Shown here one piece after another: positions 63,297-64,000 of a stretch of DNA of 64,000 nt. Each line of letters opens with the position of its first letter. Within the stretch, counting starts at the first letter, position 1. Both the position numbers and the translations under genes were made by a program. The DNA is from Marinobacter sediminicola (GTDB taxonomy: Bacteria; Pseudomonadota; Gammaproteobacteria; Pseudomonadales; Oleiphilaceae), in contig NZ_JAVIXR010000002.1 of the NCBI RefSeq assembly GCF_031157525.1, positions 1 through 64,000 of the forward strand. Reading direction: 5' to 3'. The notes beneath the pieces were generated by a model, which was not told the DNA's origin, did not search any database, and was given only the letters and a program-made list of their open reading frames with translations.

Positions 63297-64000
63297 GTGA
63301 TTAACGATATTCGTTTGGACTCTGCAACTCCGCTTCAACAACAACTGTACCGGCAGCTGTCCCAGCGGATTATCAACCAGCGTTACCTTCCCGGCAGCCA
63401 ACTGCCATCCAGCAGGCAACTGGCAACCGATCTTGGGGTGAGCAGAAACACCGTGAACGCGGTTTATGACCAGCTTAAATCGGAAGGCTTTCTGCTAAGC
63501 CGTCCAGGCAAAGGGGTATTCGTTAATGAGGACATCCGCGCCAGCCTGAACACACCTGATCAGGCGCCCTCCCACGCGCCAAGTAATGCTGAGCCACTGC
63601 CACCCTTGCCCATCGTGCCAAGACACAGTATGCGACTGGGCGAAGACGCCAACCTGCCCTTTCAGCCGGGCCTGCCAGATCTGGATGCCTTCCCGATCCG
63701 CAGCTGGAACCGAATCCTGCATCATCAGGAAAGCCGCAGGCTACTCAGAGGGTACGACTGCATTCAAGGCTACCAACCCCTCAGAAAAGCCGTTGCAGAA
63801 TATGCACGGGAATCCCGCGGAGTGCGCTGCCACGAGCATCAAATCATAATCACCAACGGTGCACAGCAGGCATTGTCTTTGATTGCAGATGTACTGCTTC
63901 AAGCGGGTGATCGGGTGTTCTGTGAGAACCCGGGTTATCGCGGCGCCCGTTACGCACTGGGGCGTTATGGAAACCCGATATTGCCCGTGCCATTGAAAGG
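63297..64000 (+). CDS. MocR-type regulator (GntR winged helix plus aminotransferase-like domain), cut by window edge
   Basis: 234 codons visible from the GTG at 63297, running off the right edge. Winged helix at 10-75 (PLQQQLYRQLSQRIINQRYL, LPSSRQLATDLGVSRNTVNA, VYDQLKSEGFLLSRPGKGVF), a linker, then the start of a fold-type I PLP aminotransferase domain (LPFQPGLPDLDAFPIRSWNR, RLLRGYDCIQGYQPLRKAVA, IIITNGAQQALSLIADVLLQ). MocR proteins use PLP or an amino acid as ligand. No upstream ATG is in frame. Divergent from the PPOX-type gene. Confidence 0.88.
   Translation, partial: MINDIRLDSATPLQQQLYRQLSQRIINQRYLPGSQLPSSRQLATDLGVSRNTVNAVYDQLKSEGFLLSRPGKGVFVNEDIRASLNTPDQAPSHAPSNAEPLPPLPIVPRHSMRLGEDANLPFQPGLPDLDAFPIRSWNRILHHQESRRLLRGYDCIQGYQPLRKAVAEYARESRGVRCHEHQIIITNGAQQALSLIADVLLQAGDRVFCENPGYRGARYALGRYGNPILPVPLK

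Overview
The window looks like chromosome from a marine gammaproteobacterium, most probably Marinobacter or a close relative. This is inferred from the mix of gene families (bkd, lutABC, trhO, cbpAM, DUF5666/DUF6502, DUF3185/DUF3096, a CsrB-type RNA), moderate GC and gammaproteobacterial gene order; no rRNA or tRNA is present to prove it. Most of the window is ordinary, densely packed core-type gene content. One accessory block, about 15.4-31.4 kb, is more AT-rich and full of repeats.

Layout. 0-7 kb, minus strand: a truncated AraC-type regulator, an LpxR-like outer-membrane protein, an aromatic amino-acid permease, two thioredoxins (one is trxC), DUF2750 and DUF2339 proteins. 7.3-12.7 kb, plus: branched-chain 2-oxoacid dehydrogenase E1alpha, E1beta and E2, followed 5 bases later by a Hanks-type Ser/Thr kinase where Pseudomonas has the E3 gene. 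12.8-15.2 kb: a methyltransferase, then a divergent coupled operon of DUF5602, cupredoxin and ECF sigma factor.

15.4-31.4 kb: an orphan type VI secretion island: VgrG, a DUF4123 adaptor, a 1,052-residue effector of unrecognised activity, then four paralogous exported Sel1-repeat proteins (candidate immunity proteins). Each Sel1 gene directly follows an effector C-terminus, intact or degraded, and is followed by or interleaved with TM2-domain genes or fragments. This repeatedly duplicated effector-tail/immunity array is the most striking structure in the window. It ends with a coupled small-gene trio including a DUF6708-like protein, a frameshifted TM2 copy and a DUF3592-like protein.

31.4-43 kb: DUF3592, Na/Pi cotransporter, an unknown membrane protein, DUF72, two tiny membrane proteins, then a CsrB/RsmZ-type regulatory RNA with an upstream GacA/UvrY-like box (not a protein gene and easily missed), ComEA, lutABC plus an EamA transporter, gloA and a GntR/FCD regulator. 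43-54 kb: a DUF6160-like exported protein, a lipid-flippase-like protein coupled to a pseudo-phosphoesterase/glycosyltransferase fusion and a DUF523/DUF1722 protein, DUF481, trhO, a DsbA-like protein, nitronate monooxygenase and a chemotaxis receptor.

54-64 kb: two DUF5666 lipoproteins and two DUF6502-type proteins (one truncated), with three copies of an 18-bp palindrome in their promoters that probably form a private regulon; then DUF6435, cbpM-cbpA, a thioesterase, YtoQ, DUF3010, a SEC-C protein, a PPOX-type flavoprotein and a divergent MocR regulator cut by the right edge. No insertion sequence, integrase, CRISPR array, tRNA or rRNA was seen.
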